64,000 nt of DNA from CALMEC01 sp964393105 (GCA_964393105.1 CAYMSM010000040.1:1-64000); one strand, 5' to 3'. Shown: positions 13,761 to 22,942, counted from the first letter of the stretch. Notes: generated from the sequence alone by a model not told the origin. Numbers and translations are program-made.

Positions 13761-13821
13761 CTGCGCTCCTCGTTGAGATTGTCGTTCGTGTGCGCGCTCA
13801 CGGCCGAAGGCTGCGGCGCGT

Positions 13822-14457
13822 TCATCGCTCGCGCCGCGGCATGACGAGCGCCTCGCCGGTCAGGACGCTCTCCTCCCCGCGCCTCACCACGGTCTCGAGG
13901 ACGACCCGGCCCTTCTCGGCGATGATCTCGGTGATCGTCGCGGTGGCCGTGAGGATATCGCCGGGTCGCACGGGGGCGAGCCACCGGAGCGTCTGGGACA
14001 TGTAGATCGCGCCCGGGCCTGGGAGCTCGGTGCCGAGCACAGCAGACACCAGGCCGGCGGTCAGGATGCCGTGCGCGAGGCGGCCCTTGAACGGCGACTG
14101 TGCGGCCCACACCGCATCGACGTGCGCGGGATTGTCGTCGCCCGAGATCCGCGCGAACGAGTCGATGTCGGCCTGCGATACGCGCCGCGTGATGCTGGCC
14201 GAGTCGCCGACCTGGAGCTCGGCGATGGTCTTACCTTCGCCGTGGGCGGTGAAGCCCGATACGTTCGGCGCCAAGCCGAGGGCGGCCGCCGGTCGCGACC
14301 AGATCGTCGCCGCCCGTGTACACAGCTCGGCCCAATCGTCGATCACGCCACGCCACAGCTCGGTCGCGGACTCTCCTGCGCGCAACAGGGAGTCCATCCA
14401 AGGAAGGGGGGCAAGCGACTGGGTCTCCGACCTCGTCAACACTTGATCTTCGGGCAT
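13822..14457 (-). CDS. phaJ: MaoC-like (R)-specific enoyl-CoA hydratase, PhaJ-like, with N-terminal extension
   Basis: A 211-residue protein. Residues from about 72 form a MaoC hot-dog domain with the hydratase motif SGDDNPAHVD (catalytic Asp and His) and HGILTAGLVSAVLG. Such enzymes hydrate trans-2-enoyl-CoA to (R)-3-hydroxyacyl-CoA, feeding beta-oxidation intermediates into PHA. PhaJ proteins are usually about 130-160 residues; here about 70 extra N-terminal residues are helical and Trp-containing (LPWMDSLLRAGESATELWRG) and look phasin-like, possibly for granule attachment. ATG at 14457 has AAAGG upstream. It is 61 bp before phaB. Confidence 0.85.
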   Translation of the reverse strand: MPEDQVLTRSETQSLAPLPWMDSLLRAGESATELWRGVIDDWAELCTRAATIWSRPAAALGLAPNVSGFTAHGEGKTIAELQVGDSASITRRVSQADIDSFARISGDDNPAHVDAVWAAQSPFKGRLAHGILTAGLVSAVLGTELPGPGAIYMSQTLRWLAPVRPGDILTATATITEIIAEKGRVVLETVVRRGEESVLTGEALVMPRRER

Positions 14458-14596
14458 GTGGGCGCCTTTCGGTGGTGTTCGGTTCTGACGCCGAGCGGGT
14501 AGGTGACAATCGGGATCTCGGATGTACCGGCCATTCGGTCTGCGTGACACGGCCCTGACGGTGCGAGGCCTCCGTGCGTGCCAAGCGCGATGTTGC

Positions 14597-14986
14597 TCAC
14601 GGCGCCGGCGCGACCGCGGGGTTGTCCTCCTGGGTCTCCGGATACTCGCTGAAGAACGCGTCGAGCATGTGCTGGTACCCGCGCAGCGCCCCCGCCCACC
14701 CATCGAGGTAGGTCCGTCCGGCGTCGGTCAACGAGTAGCGCCGGCGGGCGGGGCCCCCGCTCGCCGTGTCCCAGTCGGATTCGAGGAGGCCGTCGCGCTC
14801 GAGCTGACGGAGCGTCCGGTAGACGCTCCCCGGATCGACCGCCTCGAAGCCGAAGAGGGTCAGTCGCCGGATCAGCTCGTAGCCGTGGCTCTGCCACTGA
14901 TCGAGCGACAGCAAGAGGAAAGGCTGCACCCAGCTCCTGGGTTGCCCGTGAACCTCACGCTGCGGGGTGGTTGGGTCGGTGCTCAT
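14597..14986 (-). CDS. phaQ: PadR-family PHA-responsive repressor, PhaQ-like
   Basis: A 129-residue PadR winged-helix protein. The segments SWVQPFLLLSLDQWQSHGYE, GSVYRTLRQLERDGLLESDW and GGPARRRYSLTDAGRTYL, and the C-terminal helix ending MLDAFFSEYP, closely follow the PhaQ family known from Bacillus, which senses PHB and derepresses phasin and PHA genes. It is the first gene of the cluster, 124 bp after ftsY, and probably regulates itself and the downstream genes. Confidence 0.83.
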   Translation of the reverse strand: MSTDPTTPQREVHGQPRSWVQPFLLLSLDQWQSHGYELIRRLTLFGFEAVDPGSVYRTLRQLERDGLLESDWDTASGGPARRRYSLTDAGRTYLDGWAGALRGYQHMLDAFFSEYPETQEDNPAVAPAP

Positions 14987-15110
14987 AGGTGCAAACTACA
15001 CATATATCGCGAAGTTACGTCCAGGATGCCGAGATAGGGACATGGAATGCGAGGCGCCAAACCGGCCGCCGAGGATCTAGTCGAGACTCTTGGGGTGGAG
15101 CACTCGGGTC

Positions 15111-16121
15111 TCATCCGTCCTCGGGCGGGGCGAAGATGGCCCGTGCGAAGCCCTGGGCGTCGAAGGGTTGCAGATCCTCCAAGGCCTCCCCCACGCCCAC
15201 CAACTTGACTGGGACGCCCAGCTGGTTCTGGATGGACAGGACGATCCCGCCCTTGGCGATTCCGTCGAGCTTCGTCAGGACGACCCCCGTGAGGGGCGCC
15301 GCGTCGTTGAAGAGGAGCGCCTGACTGATGCCGTTCTGGCCGGTCGTGGCGTCAAGGACGAGAAGGGTCTCATGGGGGGCGTCGGGATCGAGCTTACCGG
15401 CCACCGTCGCGACCTTGCGAAGTTCCTCCATGAGGTTCTTTTGCGTCTGCAGGCGTCCGGCCGTGTCGATGATCACGACATCAGCGCCCCGCGCCTTACC
15501 GGCCGCGATCGCGTCGTAGGTGACGGCGCCGGGGTCGGCGCCCGGGGCCTGGCGGATGAGCTGCGCGCCCGAGCGTTCGGCCCACACCGCCAGCTGCTCG
15601 GTCGCAGCGGCGCGAAACGTGTCGCCGGCGCCGATCACGACTTTCTGGCCCAATTGCCCCAGTCGATGCGCGAGCTTGCCGATCGTCGTCGTCTTGCCGC
15701 TGCCGTTGACGCCGACCACGAGGATCACGGTCGGTTCGCCATCGAGGGGAATCCTCGCCGGCTCCGGTGCCATCAGGCGCGCGACCTCGCGCCACAGGCC
15801 CTGCGCCAACGTCCGGCCGCTGGTGACACGCCCCTCGCGGGCCTCGCTACGCAGATGGCTCACCAACTGATCGGTCGCCTCCATACCGCAGTCGGCCAGG
15901 ATCAGTGCTTCTTCGAGGTCGTCCCAGGTGTTCTCCGTAACGAGCTTGGGCGCGTAGATGGCCGCGAGTTGCGGTGAGATCGCCTGCTCGGTCCCCCCGC
16001 CGAGCTTGTCGCGAAGCCGACCGAACAGTCCCTGACGCTTGGGGGCATCGGCCGCCTCGGGCTCGGCGACGTCGACGGGCAGCTCGAAGAGCTCCGCCCA
16101 GGGAACAAGTTCCGGCTCCAT
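15111..16121 (-). CDS. ftsY: Signal recognition particle receptor FtsY
   Basis: A 336-residue SRP GTPase: a short acidic N-terminal region, the N domain, then the G domain with GVNGSGKTTT, DTFRAAATEQL, DTAGRLQTQKNLM and LTKLDG. It hydrolyses GTP with Ffh to deliver ribosomes to the translocon. The short A domain is typical of actinobacterial FtsY. It starts 9 bp after the smc stop, so the two are co-transcribed. The PHA cluster begins directly downstream. Confidence 0.96.
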   Translation of the reverse strand: MEPELVPWAELFELPVDVAEPEAADAPKRQGLFGRLRDKLGGGTEQAISPQLAAIYAPKLVTENTWDDLEEALILADCGMEATDQLVSHLRSEAREGRVTSGRTLAQGLWREVARLMAPEPARIPLDGEPTVILVVGVNGSGKTTTIGKLAHRLGQLGQKVVIGAGDTFRAAATEQLAVWAERSGAQLIRQAPGADPGAVTYDAIAAGKARGADVVIIDTAGRLQTQKNLMEELRKVATVAGKLDPDAPHETLLVLDATTGQNGISQALLFNDAAPLTGVVLTKLDGIAKGGIVLSIQNQLGVPVKLVGVGEALEDLQPFDAQGFARAIFAPPEDG

Positions 16122-16130
16122 TCGCAGATC

Positions 16131-19100
16131 CTAGGAGTTCACGAGGCGGAGCTGGCGACGCACGTACGGGCGCGCCGGGCCTTCGACCGACTGAGCGAGC
16201 TTGCGTGAGAGCACCTGGCTTGCGCCGTCCTGGCCCATGGTCACACCGAACAGGGTGTCTGCGATCTCGACCGTCGGCTGCTGATGGGTGATGACGACGA
16301 ACTGCGTCTCGTCAGCGAGCCGACGGACGACGCCCAGGAACCGGCGCAGGTTGGAGTCGTCCAGCGCCGCCTCGACCTCGTCGAGCAGGTAGAACGGCGC
16401 GGGCCGGGCCAGCGCGAGCGCAAGGCAGAAAGCCATCGCGATGAGCGACCGCTCGCCGCCGGACATGAGCGACAAGGCACGCGGACGCTTGCCTGCGGGC
16501 ACGACCTCGACCTCGACGCCCTCGTCGCCGCCCTCCTCGTCAGGCTCGACTAGGCGCAGACGACCTGAACCGCCGGGAAACAGCAGCCCGACGACCTCGG
16601 AGAACCGTTCGGACGCCGCCTGGAAGATCGCCTCGAAGCCCTCACCCACCGCCGCGTCGAGCTCGCCCAGATGACCCTGCAGGGCCTCTCCGCTCTCGTG
16701 CAGGTCCTTGATCTGCTCCTCGATGTGGGCCTCGCGTTCGGAAAGCTCGGTGCGTTCTGTCGCGGCCAGCTCGTTGACGGCGCCGATACCGAGCCGGCGA
16801 CGCTCCAGGTGTGCCAAACGCGCTGCAACCTCATCCGGATCGAGGGGCTCGTCGGGCATGACCTCGGGCACCGGTCCGGCCTCGGCAGACCGCTCTTCGG
16901 CCAAGCGCAACTCGACCTCGGCCGCATGGAGCCCCTCACGCGCCTCGGTCGCGGTCGTCTCGGCTGCCTCGACGGCTCGCAAGGCGCCGGACAGCCGCTC
17001 CTCGGCGGTGGTGAAGGCCGCTCGCGCTGCGCCCACTCGAGCCGTTGCCAGGTCGACGTGCGGGGCGAGCTGATCGGTGACGGACTGCAACGTCGACGCG
17101 GCACGAGCGATCAGCGCCAGATGCGCGGGCAGCGTGTCGGTCGCACCCACCAGGGCGCGGGCTGCCGCCGCGTCCGCCTGGATCTCAGCCGCCTGCGCGT
17201 CGACGACTGCGGCACCGCTTCGCGCCGTACGCAGCTCGGCTCGGAGTCGCTCGAGGTCGGCCGTTCCGATCTGTGCAGCCCGACGCGTGTCCTGAACCCG
17301 CTGCTGCGCAGCCGCGAGGCCGGCGGCAAGCTCCTGGCGACGGGCATGTGCCTCGTCAGCGATCCGTTGGGCCTCCTCCACCGAATGCCGTGCGGTTGCT
17401 GCCTCGGCGCGAAGCCGCTCGAGCCGTTCGGCCCGTGAAGCGGCCTGCGCGCGCTCGGCACCGAGACGTTCGCCGATGCGGGCCGCGGAGCGCTCGGTAG
17501 CCGTTGCGCGACCGCGCACGCGATCTCGCTCCTCACCCGCGGCCGCCACCGCCTGAGCGACCACCGCCACATCCGCCTGGGCAGCCTCCACTGCCTCGAG
17601 GATGCGACGATGGAGGGCATTGCGCGCCCATGCTCCCCGGCTTGTCGTGACCGTGCCGTGGGAGGGACGCAGCACAACCCCGTCGCGGTTGACAAACACG
17701 CCTGTGTCGGTCGAACGCACCGCATCCAGATCGTCGACCAACCACACGTCGGCCAGCAGGCGCTCGACGTGCCGGCGGCTGGAGGCAGGACACGACACGA
17801 TGACCTGAGCAAGCGGCCGCGCGCCGGCAGGCGCCGATCCGTGGGGACGGGGCGCTGCGGGGATGACGACCGCACTCGCGCCTCCGGCGATCAACGTCCG
17901 GGCATCGGGCACACCTGACGCGACCGCCGCCTCGGCGAACGCGCCCAGCGCACCCGCGGCCGCCCGCTCGAACCCCGGCTCGACCTCCAGGCCATCGCCA
18001 AGTGCCCCTGCCGGTGCGTCGCCCGCCGCGGGCGCCAGGCGGCGGGCCTCGGCTGCCGCGTCTCGATGGCGCTGCTCGGCGCCGCGCAGCTCGGCAGTGC
18101 GGTCCTCGAACGTCGCTGTGAGGATCGCGAGCCGGGCGCGATCACGCTCGAGTCGCCGCGTTGCGATCTCATCGCGTCGCTCAGCACGGGCAAGCGCATC
18201 GGGCGTATCGAGCTCCATCTGGCCAAGGGCCGCCTGGGAGCGGGCGATCGCCTCGCGAGCGACGGCAAGACGACGCTCACCGTCGGCCACCGTCCCGTCG
18301 CACTCGGCGATCTCGGCGACGACGCGTCGCAGTATCTCGCCGGCTTCCAGCTCGACGCCTCGCAGCGCGAGCTCGGTCTCTTCGGCCGCGTGGGCTTCGT
18401 CCTGCGCCGCCCTCACGAGCACGGCGGCCGCGGCGAGTCGCCCGGTCACCGCAGTGTCTTTCGCCTGCAGCTCGACCAACCGGCGAGCCGCATCGGCGCG
18501 AGCTTGACCCAACCGCTCCTGACGGGCCTCCAGCTCGACCAGCCGCTCCTGCGCCAGCTCGGCCCGCCCACCGACGCGGTCAGCCGCAGCCCGCAGCGTC
18601 GCCGCCAACACCTCGGCTTGCTCCAGAACACCGACGGCCTGGGCACGGGCATCGGTCTCGACGGACCGGCGCGTCCGGACAGCCTCGAGTGCCTCACGCC
18701 TGGCTCGGTCCGCGTCGGCCTGGATCTCGTGCTCGGCACAGGCGCGTTCGAGCGCGGCGGCCGCCGCAACCGCACGCGCGGCACGTTCGGTGTCGCGAAG
18801 CTCGGTGATCTCGGCCTCGAGGGCCGCCGCGCGCTCGGCCGCCCGAGCCTGACGCTCGAGCGCACGTGCTCGCGACGAGAGCTCGGTCGCGAGATCCCGC
18901 GCGCGATCGAGCTTCTCGGCCACACGCGCGAGCTTCTGCTCGGCGCGCCTGCGGCGACGTTTGGCGACGCCAACCCCCGCGGCCTCGTCCAGCATGGCGC
19001 GCCGCTCACCCGGCTTGCTCGTGGCGAGCGCCTCGACCTGCCCCTGGCGGATGACGGCCAGTGAATCACCGCCGAGTCCTCGGGCCGAAAGCGACTCCTG

Positions 19101-19457
19101 CAGATCGAGCAGGCGGCACGAGCCGCCGTTGACCCGGTAGTCGGAGTCGCCGGCCCTGGTCAGGCGACGCCCCACCTCGACCTCGGCCGGCCCGGCCTCC
19201 CCGCCGTCGAACTGCAGGGTGACCTCTGCCAGGCCCGCGGGAGGGCGGGTCGCACCGCCCTGGTACAGGACGTCGGCCATTCCGGGCGCGCGGAGCTTCG
19301 CGGAGCGCTGCTCGCCCAGCGCCCACTCGATGGCCTCGGCGAAGTTGCTCTTGCCGGAACCATTGGGACCGACGATGACGTTGAGGCCGGGTCCGAGGTC
19401 CAGCGTCACGTCGCCGGCGAAGGACTTGAAGCCTCGGATCTTGACCCGTCTCAGCAT
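16131..19457 (-). CDS. smc: Chromosome segregation ATPase SMC
   Basis: An 1,108-residue protein with the N-terminal ATP-binding half (VGPNGSGKSNFAEAIEWALG), long Ala/Glu/Arg-rich coiled coils, a hinge near residues 450-600, and the C-terminal half with the ABC signature LMSGGERSL and Walker B FYLLDEVEAALDD. It is slightly shorter than the usual 1,150-1,190. SMC with ScpA and ScpB, both encoded at 54.5-55.9 kb, forms condensin. Its start overlaps the end of rnc by 7 bp. Confidence 0.96.
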   Translation of the reverse strand: MLRRVKIRGFKSFAGDVTLDLGPGLNVIVGPNGSGKSNFAEAIEWALGEQRSAKLRAPGMADVLYQGGATRPPAGLAEVTLQFDGGEAGPAEVEVGRRLTRAGDSDYRVNGGSCRLLDLQESLSARGLGGDSLAVIRQGQVEALATSKPGERRAMLDEAAGVGVAKRRRRRAEQKLARVAEKLDRARDLATELSSRARALERQARAAERAAALEAEITELRDTERAARAVAAAAALERACAEHEIQADADRARREALEAVRTRRSVETDARAQAVGVLEQAEVLAATLRAAADRVGGRAELAQERLVELEARQERLGQARADAARRLVELQAKDTAVTGRLAAAAVLVRAAQDEAHAAEETELALRGVELEAGEILRRVVAEIAECDGTVADGERRLAVAREAIARSQAALGQMELDTPDALARAERRDEIATRRLERDRARLAILTATFEDRTAELRGAEQRHRDAAAEARRLAPAAGDAPAGALGDGLEVEPGFERAAAGALGAFAEAAVASGVPDARTLIAGGASAVVIPAAPRPHGSAPAGARPLAQVIVSCPASSRRHVERLLADVWLVDDLDAVRSTDTGVFVNRDGVVLRPSHGTVTTSRGAWARNALHRRILEAVEAAQADVAVVAQAVAAAGEERDRVRGRATATERSAARIGERLGAERAQAASRAERLERLRAEAATARHSVEEAQRIADEAHARRQELAAGLAAAQQRVQDTRRAAQIGTADLERLRAELRTARSGAAVVDAQAAEIQADAAAARALVGATDTLPAHLALIARAASTLQSVTDQLAPHVDLATARVGAARAAFTTAEERLSGALRAVEAAETTATEAREGLHAAEVELRLAEERSAEAGPVPEVMPDEPLDPDEVAARLAHLERRRLGIGAVNELAATERTELSEREAHIEEQIKDLHESGEALQGHLGELDAAVGEGFEAIFQAASERFSEVVGLLFPGGSGRLRLVEPDEEGGDEGVEVEVVPAGKRPRALSLMSGGERSLIAMAFCLALALARPAPFYLLDEVEAALDDSNLRRFLGVVRRLADETQFVVITHQQPTVEIADTLFGVTMGQDGASQVLSRKLAQSVEGPARPYVRRQLRLVNS

Positions 19458-20168
19458 GCGTGAGCCTCTGTGTACGGCCGTCCGGCAATCGCCTCGGTCG
19501 CTGCGGCCTGTTCCGATGCCTGCTTCGAGCTCCCCGTCCCCCGTCCTGCCTCTTCACCGCCGACCAGCACGCGCGTGGTGAAGACGCGCGAGTGCGGCGG
19601 GCCGTCACGGTCGACGAGTTCGTAGCGGACCTCCAACCGATCGCGCGCGGCAAGCTCCTGCAGCGCGGTCTTGGAGTCGCGGCGTCCCAGCGTCGCCGCG
19701 CCGAGGACGGCCTCGAACGATGCGAGCACCGCGGGCGCTGTGCGCTCATGGCCCAGGTCGCTCCAGCAGGCGCCGATCAGGGCCTCGACGAGCGCAGCCT
19801 GGACGCTGACCTGGCCGGCCAGGTCCCGGACAGCCGCCCGCTGCCGGTTCGGCGCCGCGGCGACGAACTGCTCGACGAGCCCCAGGTCCCGCGCCACCTC
19901 GGCGCAAGCCTCCCGCGTGACGATCTGCTGGCGCATCCACGCCAGATCCCCCTCGGAGGCCTCCGGGTGGCGCGACAGGAGCTCGGACGTCACGACGAGC
20001 TCGAGCACGACGTCGCCGAGGAACTCCAGCCGCTCATACGATGCCGCGCGAGACGGCGCCCACGAACGGTGCGCGAGCGTCTCCGCGCGGCGCTCGGGCG
20101 GCAGGTGGAGTGCCAGGTGCTCAAGGCCAAGGGGCGAGTCGGTCGGGATCGGCTGCGTGTCGGATCAT
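19451..20168 (-). CDS. rnc: Ribonuclease III, reading frame broken by a one-base shift
   Basis: The long frame carries the nuclease motif YERLEFLGD, HPEASEGDLAWMRQQIV and a C-terminal double-stranded-RNA-binding domain (DSKTALQELAARDRLEV, ASEQAAATEAIA). In that frame no ATG, GTG or TTG occurs between the acpP stop (20165-20167) and the motif; the first GTG (20008) would delete it. An ATG at 20168, preceded by GGAGG and overlapping the acpP stop, opens MIRHAADPDRLA in another frame. Dropping one C from the CCCC run (20131-20134) joins the two as DRLALGLEHLALHLPPERR, a normal RNase III start. The joined protein would be about 238 residues. This is a sequence error, a real frameshift or +1 recoding. 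The Asp preceding VEALIGA in well-studied RNase III proteins is Ala here. Confidence 0.82.
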
Positions 20169-20410
20169 CCTCCAGCGGAGGCGACGACGTACTCGACGGC
20201 GTCGCCGACGGTCAAGATCTTCTCTGCGTCCTCATCCGGGATCTTGACGCCGAACTTGTCCTCCATGCTCATGATCAGCTCGACCAGGTCGAGCGAATCG
20301 GCGTTCAGGTCCTCCTGAAACGACGCCTCCTCGCTCACCTCGTCGGGGCTGACGCCGAGCTGCTCGACGATGATTCCCTTGACCTGTTCGAAGGCTGTCT
20401 CGCGGTCCAC
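20165..20410 (-). CDS. acpP: Acyl carrier protein
   Basis: An 81-residue acidic four-helix protein with the phosphopantetheine site DSLDLVELIMSMEDKFGV (Ser in DSL). GTG at 20410 follows GAAGGGA. It carries growing acyl chains for fatty acid synthesis and sits in the conserved plsX-acpP-rnc-smc order. Its stop shares bases with the ATG that probably starts rnc (GGATGA). Confidence 0.95.
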   Translation of the reverse strand: MDRETAFEQVKGIIVEQLGVSPDEVSEEASFQEDLNADSLDLVELIMSMEDKFGVKIPDEDAEKILTVGDAVEYVVASAGG

Positions 20411-20538
20411 TCGTTTCCCTTCGCGGAGATTGCGTTGCCTGGTGTGAAAGGACGTTACCAACGGATGCGGACGGGCTTCCAAACGCTGACGGCGGCTGGC
20501 GATACGGCGCCGGTCGAGCGGGGGGAAGAGTCCACCGC

Positions 20539-21537
20539 CTATCGCGGTGGACCGAGACCTGCCTCGATGCGTTGCACCAGCTGCCCCTGTACCGCGCGGG
20601 CGCACAGGCGGATCGCGTTGGCGATGGCATAGCCGCTGGCGTTCCCGTGACCGATCACGACCAGCCCGCGCACTCCGACCAGATAGGCGCCGCCGTACTC
20701 GTCCACGTCGAACTTGGCGCGAAGCCGTCGAATCGCCGGACGTGCGAGCAGCCCGCCCAGCTTGCCGCGTAACGAGGAGTTCAACGTGCTCTTGATTTCG
20801 CTGAACATCACGGCGCCCGCACCTTCGTACAGTTTGAGCGCGACGTTGCCCGTGAACCCGTCGGTGACGACGACGTCCACAGATCCCTGTGGGATGTCGC
20901 GCCCTTCGACGTTGCCGACGAACCCTTCGGTGCCCTCCAGGGCTTCGTACGTCGCCTGCACGAGCTCGCTGCCCTTGCCGGACTCCGCGCCGATGGAGAG
21001 CAAGCCGACCCGGGGCGCCGGAATCTGCAAGACGTCGCGTGCGAGCAGGCGGCCCATCAGTGCGAACTGCTCCAGGTATTCCGAGCGGGTTTCGTGGTTG
21101 GCCCCGGCGTCGATCAGGACGACGGGTCCGCGTGCGCTGGGAAGCACAGCCGCGATGCCCGGCCTGTTGACACCCGGCAGACGGCGGATGTAGAGCGTCG
21201 CAGCGGCAAGCGTCGCGCCTGTGTTTCCCGGTGACATCACACCCTGGGCGGTGCCGTCCGCGACGAGCTTGCATGCCACGACCAGCGACGACTCGGGTTT
21301 TGCCCGAACCGCCTTGGCGCCGTCCTCGTTCGAGCCGACGATGTCAGGCGCGTGCACGACATAGAGGCCCTCCGGGGCACCTCCTTGCGCAGTGAGTTCG
21401 GAAGAGAGGACCGCCTGGTCGCCGACCAGCAGGATCCGCACGCCCTCACGAGCAGCCGCGATCGCTCCGCGAACCGGCTCTGCCGGGGCGCGATCGCCGC
21501 CCATCCCGTCGAGTGCGACTGTGACCGGCGGGTTCAT
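20539..21537 (-). CDS. plsX: Phosphate acyltransferase PlsX
   Basis: A 332-residue protein opening MNPPVTVALDGMGGDRAP, the PlsX signature, with later MSPGNTGATLAAATLY, VLIDAGANHETRSEYLEQFA and VTDGFTGNVALKLYEGAG. PlsX turns acyl-ACP and phosphate into acyl-phosphate, the first step toward phosphatidic acid through PlsY and PlsC. The length is normal. It lies between rpmF and acpP in a classical cluster. Confidence 0.95.
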   Translation of the reverse strand: MNPPVTVALDGMGGDRAPAEPVRGAIAAAREGVRILLVGDQAVLSSELTAQGGAPEGLYVVHAPDIVGSNEDGAKAVRAKPESSLVVACKLVADGTAQGVMSPGNTGATLAAATLYIRRLPGVNRPGIAAVLPSARGPVVLIDAGANHETRSEYLEQFALMGRLLARDVLQIPAPRVGLLSIGAESGKGSELVQATYEALEGTEGFVGNVEGRDIPQGSVDVVVTDGFTGNVALKLYEGAGAVMFSEIKSTLNSSLRGKLGGLLARPAIRRLRAKFDVDEYGGAYLVGVRGLVVIGHGNASGYAIANAIRLCARAVQGQLVQRIEAGLGPPR

Positions 21538-21577
21538 CCCTCGCCATCCGGCAGGTCAGCTATTGCTGCACGAACCC

Positions 21578-21757
21578 TTACTCCTCGACGTCGACGACCT
21601 GTCGGCCGCGGTAGTACCCGCACACAACGCACACGTGGTGGGGACGGACCGGGCTCGTGCAGCGCGGGCATCGTCCGAGACGCGCGGCTTCGATGGTGTG
21701 CGTCGCACGGCGCGTGTCGCGCCGCTGGCGGGAGGTCTTTCGCTTCGGAACAGCCAC
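21578..21757 (-). CDS. rpmF: 50S ribosomal protein bL32
   Basis: A 59-residue protein starting with GTG at 21757 and reading VAVPKRKTSRQRRDTRRATH. It retains the zinc-binding pairs CPRC and CVVC (zinc form), ending GYYRGRQVVDVEE. It sits 40 bp upstream of plsX. The N-terminal VPKRKTS segment is diagnostic of L32. Confidence 0.95.
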   Translation of the reverse strand: MAVPKRKTSRQRRDTRRATHTIEAARLGRCPRCTSPVRPHHVCVVCGYYRGRQVVDVEE

Positions 21758-21846
21758 TGTGTCTCGAGTCCTTGTCGGAAGTGCGGACCGCGGAAGGGTA
21801 GCGATTCTTCACCGGTCGCGCCAGCAGGGGGCGTACCAGAACAAGC

Positions 21847-22404
21847 CTAGCCTTCTGACTTCAGCCGCTCGGCGATCTCCTGGAGTCCGGCCCATCGGCC
21901 GTCGGGGGCCGATGGAGGGCAGTCGCAGGCCGCCACGTTGAGGTCCGCACCGCAGGTCGGGCACAGGCCGGCACAGTCCTCACGGCACAGAATCCGTGCC
22001 GGAAACAGGTCGACCAGCGCGTCGCGCGCCATCCCGACGACGTCGAGCGACTCTCCCGCCAGGTACTCGCAGTCCAGGTCCTCGTCGTACGCGCCCCCCT
22101 GAGCTCGGCCGAACGCCGAGTAGTCGCGGATCTCTGCCTCCATCGGTACGCGTGCTTCGGCCAGGCACCGCCAGCACGGCCCGACCAGCTGCGTGGCCAC
22201 GCGTAAACGAAAATGCCACCCCGACGACGATTGCGAGGCCTCGACCCGGGCGACCGGCTCCCTTGGGTCGGCAGCGTAGCGCTGCCCGGCCAGGATGATG
22301 TCCTCGACCGGGATCGACAGCTCGAACTCCCTCGCCTGTCCCGGGGTGAGCTCGAGCGTCCTGAGGTCGAACCCGTGCGACGTCCCCTCTTCGCGTCGAC
22401 CCAC
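21847..22404 (-). CDS. YceD/DUF177 family protein
   Basis: A 185-residue protein of the YceD (DUF177) family, almost always encoded beside rpmF and linked to 23S rRNA processing in other bacteria. The N-terminal LTPGQAREFELSIPVEDIIL, the central CWRCLAEARVPMEAEIRDY and the C-terminal CREDCAGLCPTCGADLN (a possible zinc cluster) fit. The GTG at 22404 with AGGG just upstream is the likely start; it is not certain. Confidence 0.85.
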   Translation of the reverse strand: MGRREEGTSHGFDLRTLELTPGQAREFELSIPVEDIILAGQRYAADPREPVARVEASQSSSGWHFRLRVATQLVGPCWRCLAEARVPMEAEIRDYSAFGRAQGGAYDEDLDCEYLAGESLDVVGMARDALVDLFPARILCREDCAGLCPTCGADLNVAACDCPPSAPDGRWAGLQEIAERLKSEG

Positions 22405-22432
22405 CCCTGCCCGCCCTCGCCGAGTGCCCTGT

Positions 22433-22936
22433 CTAGCGATCGGCCGGGGCGATCGGCTCTGGGATCGCCTGACCTGACCCGTCGCTGCCGCCACCGCCGC
22501 GCTGCAGGCGCTCGCGCCCGCGTTGGACGGCGGCGAGGAACTTGCCGAGGTTGACCTCGAGCGTGGAGAGCACCTCGTCCGCGTAGTCCTCCGCGCCCAG
22601 GCGGACCTCCCGCTCACGTACCCGGGCCTCCTCGAGCACCTGCGCGGCTTCACGCTCGGCGCGCTTGACGATCTCTTCCTGCGATGCCTCCTGGGCTGCC
22701 TTGTCGCGTGCGTCGGCCACGAGCCGCTCGGCTTCGCGCTTGGCCTCGGCCAGCATCTCCTGCCGCTCCTTCACGATCCATCGGGACTGCTTGATCTCCT
22801 CTGGGATCGTGGAGCGCATCTGGTCGAGCAGCTCGTAGATCTCCTCCCGCTCGATCGCGACCTTGTCCGAGAACGGCACGGTGCGCGCATTGTGGATGAG
22901 GTCGTCGAGTTTGTCGATCAGCGCAAGTACGTCCAA
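22433..22936 (-). CDS. SepIVA/DivIVA-like coiled-coil cell division protein
   Basis: A 167-residue protein. It begins MDVLALIDKLDDLIHNARTV, then has a long charged coiled coil (about 50-130: KREAERLVADARDKAAQEAS, REAAQVLEEARVREREVRLG) and a Gly/Ser/Pro-rich tail. The start and the location next to yceD, rnc and coaD match mycobacterial SepIVA (Rv2927c), a DivIVA-domain septation factor. It probably localises to the division site or pole and organises envelope growth. The function is inferred from family and synteny. Confidence 0.8.
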   Translation of the reverse strand: MDVLALIDKLDDLIHNARTVPFSDKVAIEREEIYELLDQMRSTIPEEIKQSRWIVKERQEMLAEAKREAERLVADARDKAAQEASQEEIVKRAEREAAQVLEEARVREREVRLGAEDYADEVLSTLEVNLGKFLAAVQRGRERLQRGGGGSDGSGQAIPEPIAPADR

Positions 22937-22942
22937 GAGTTC

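Noticed and set aside
20006..20008. GTG at 20008 as the start of rnc
   Set aside because: It would remove the ERLEFLGD catalytic motif, which is encoded just upstream in the same frame.
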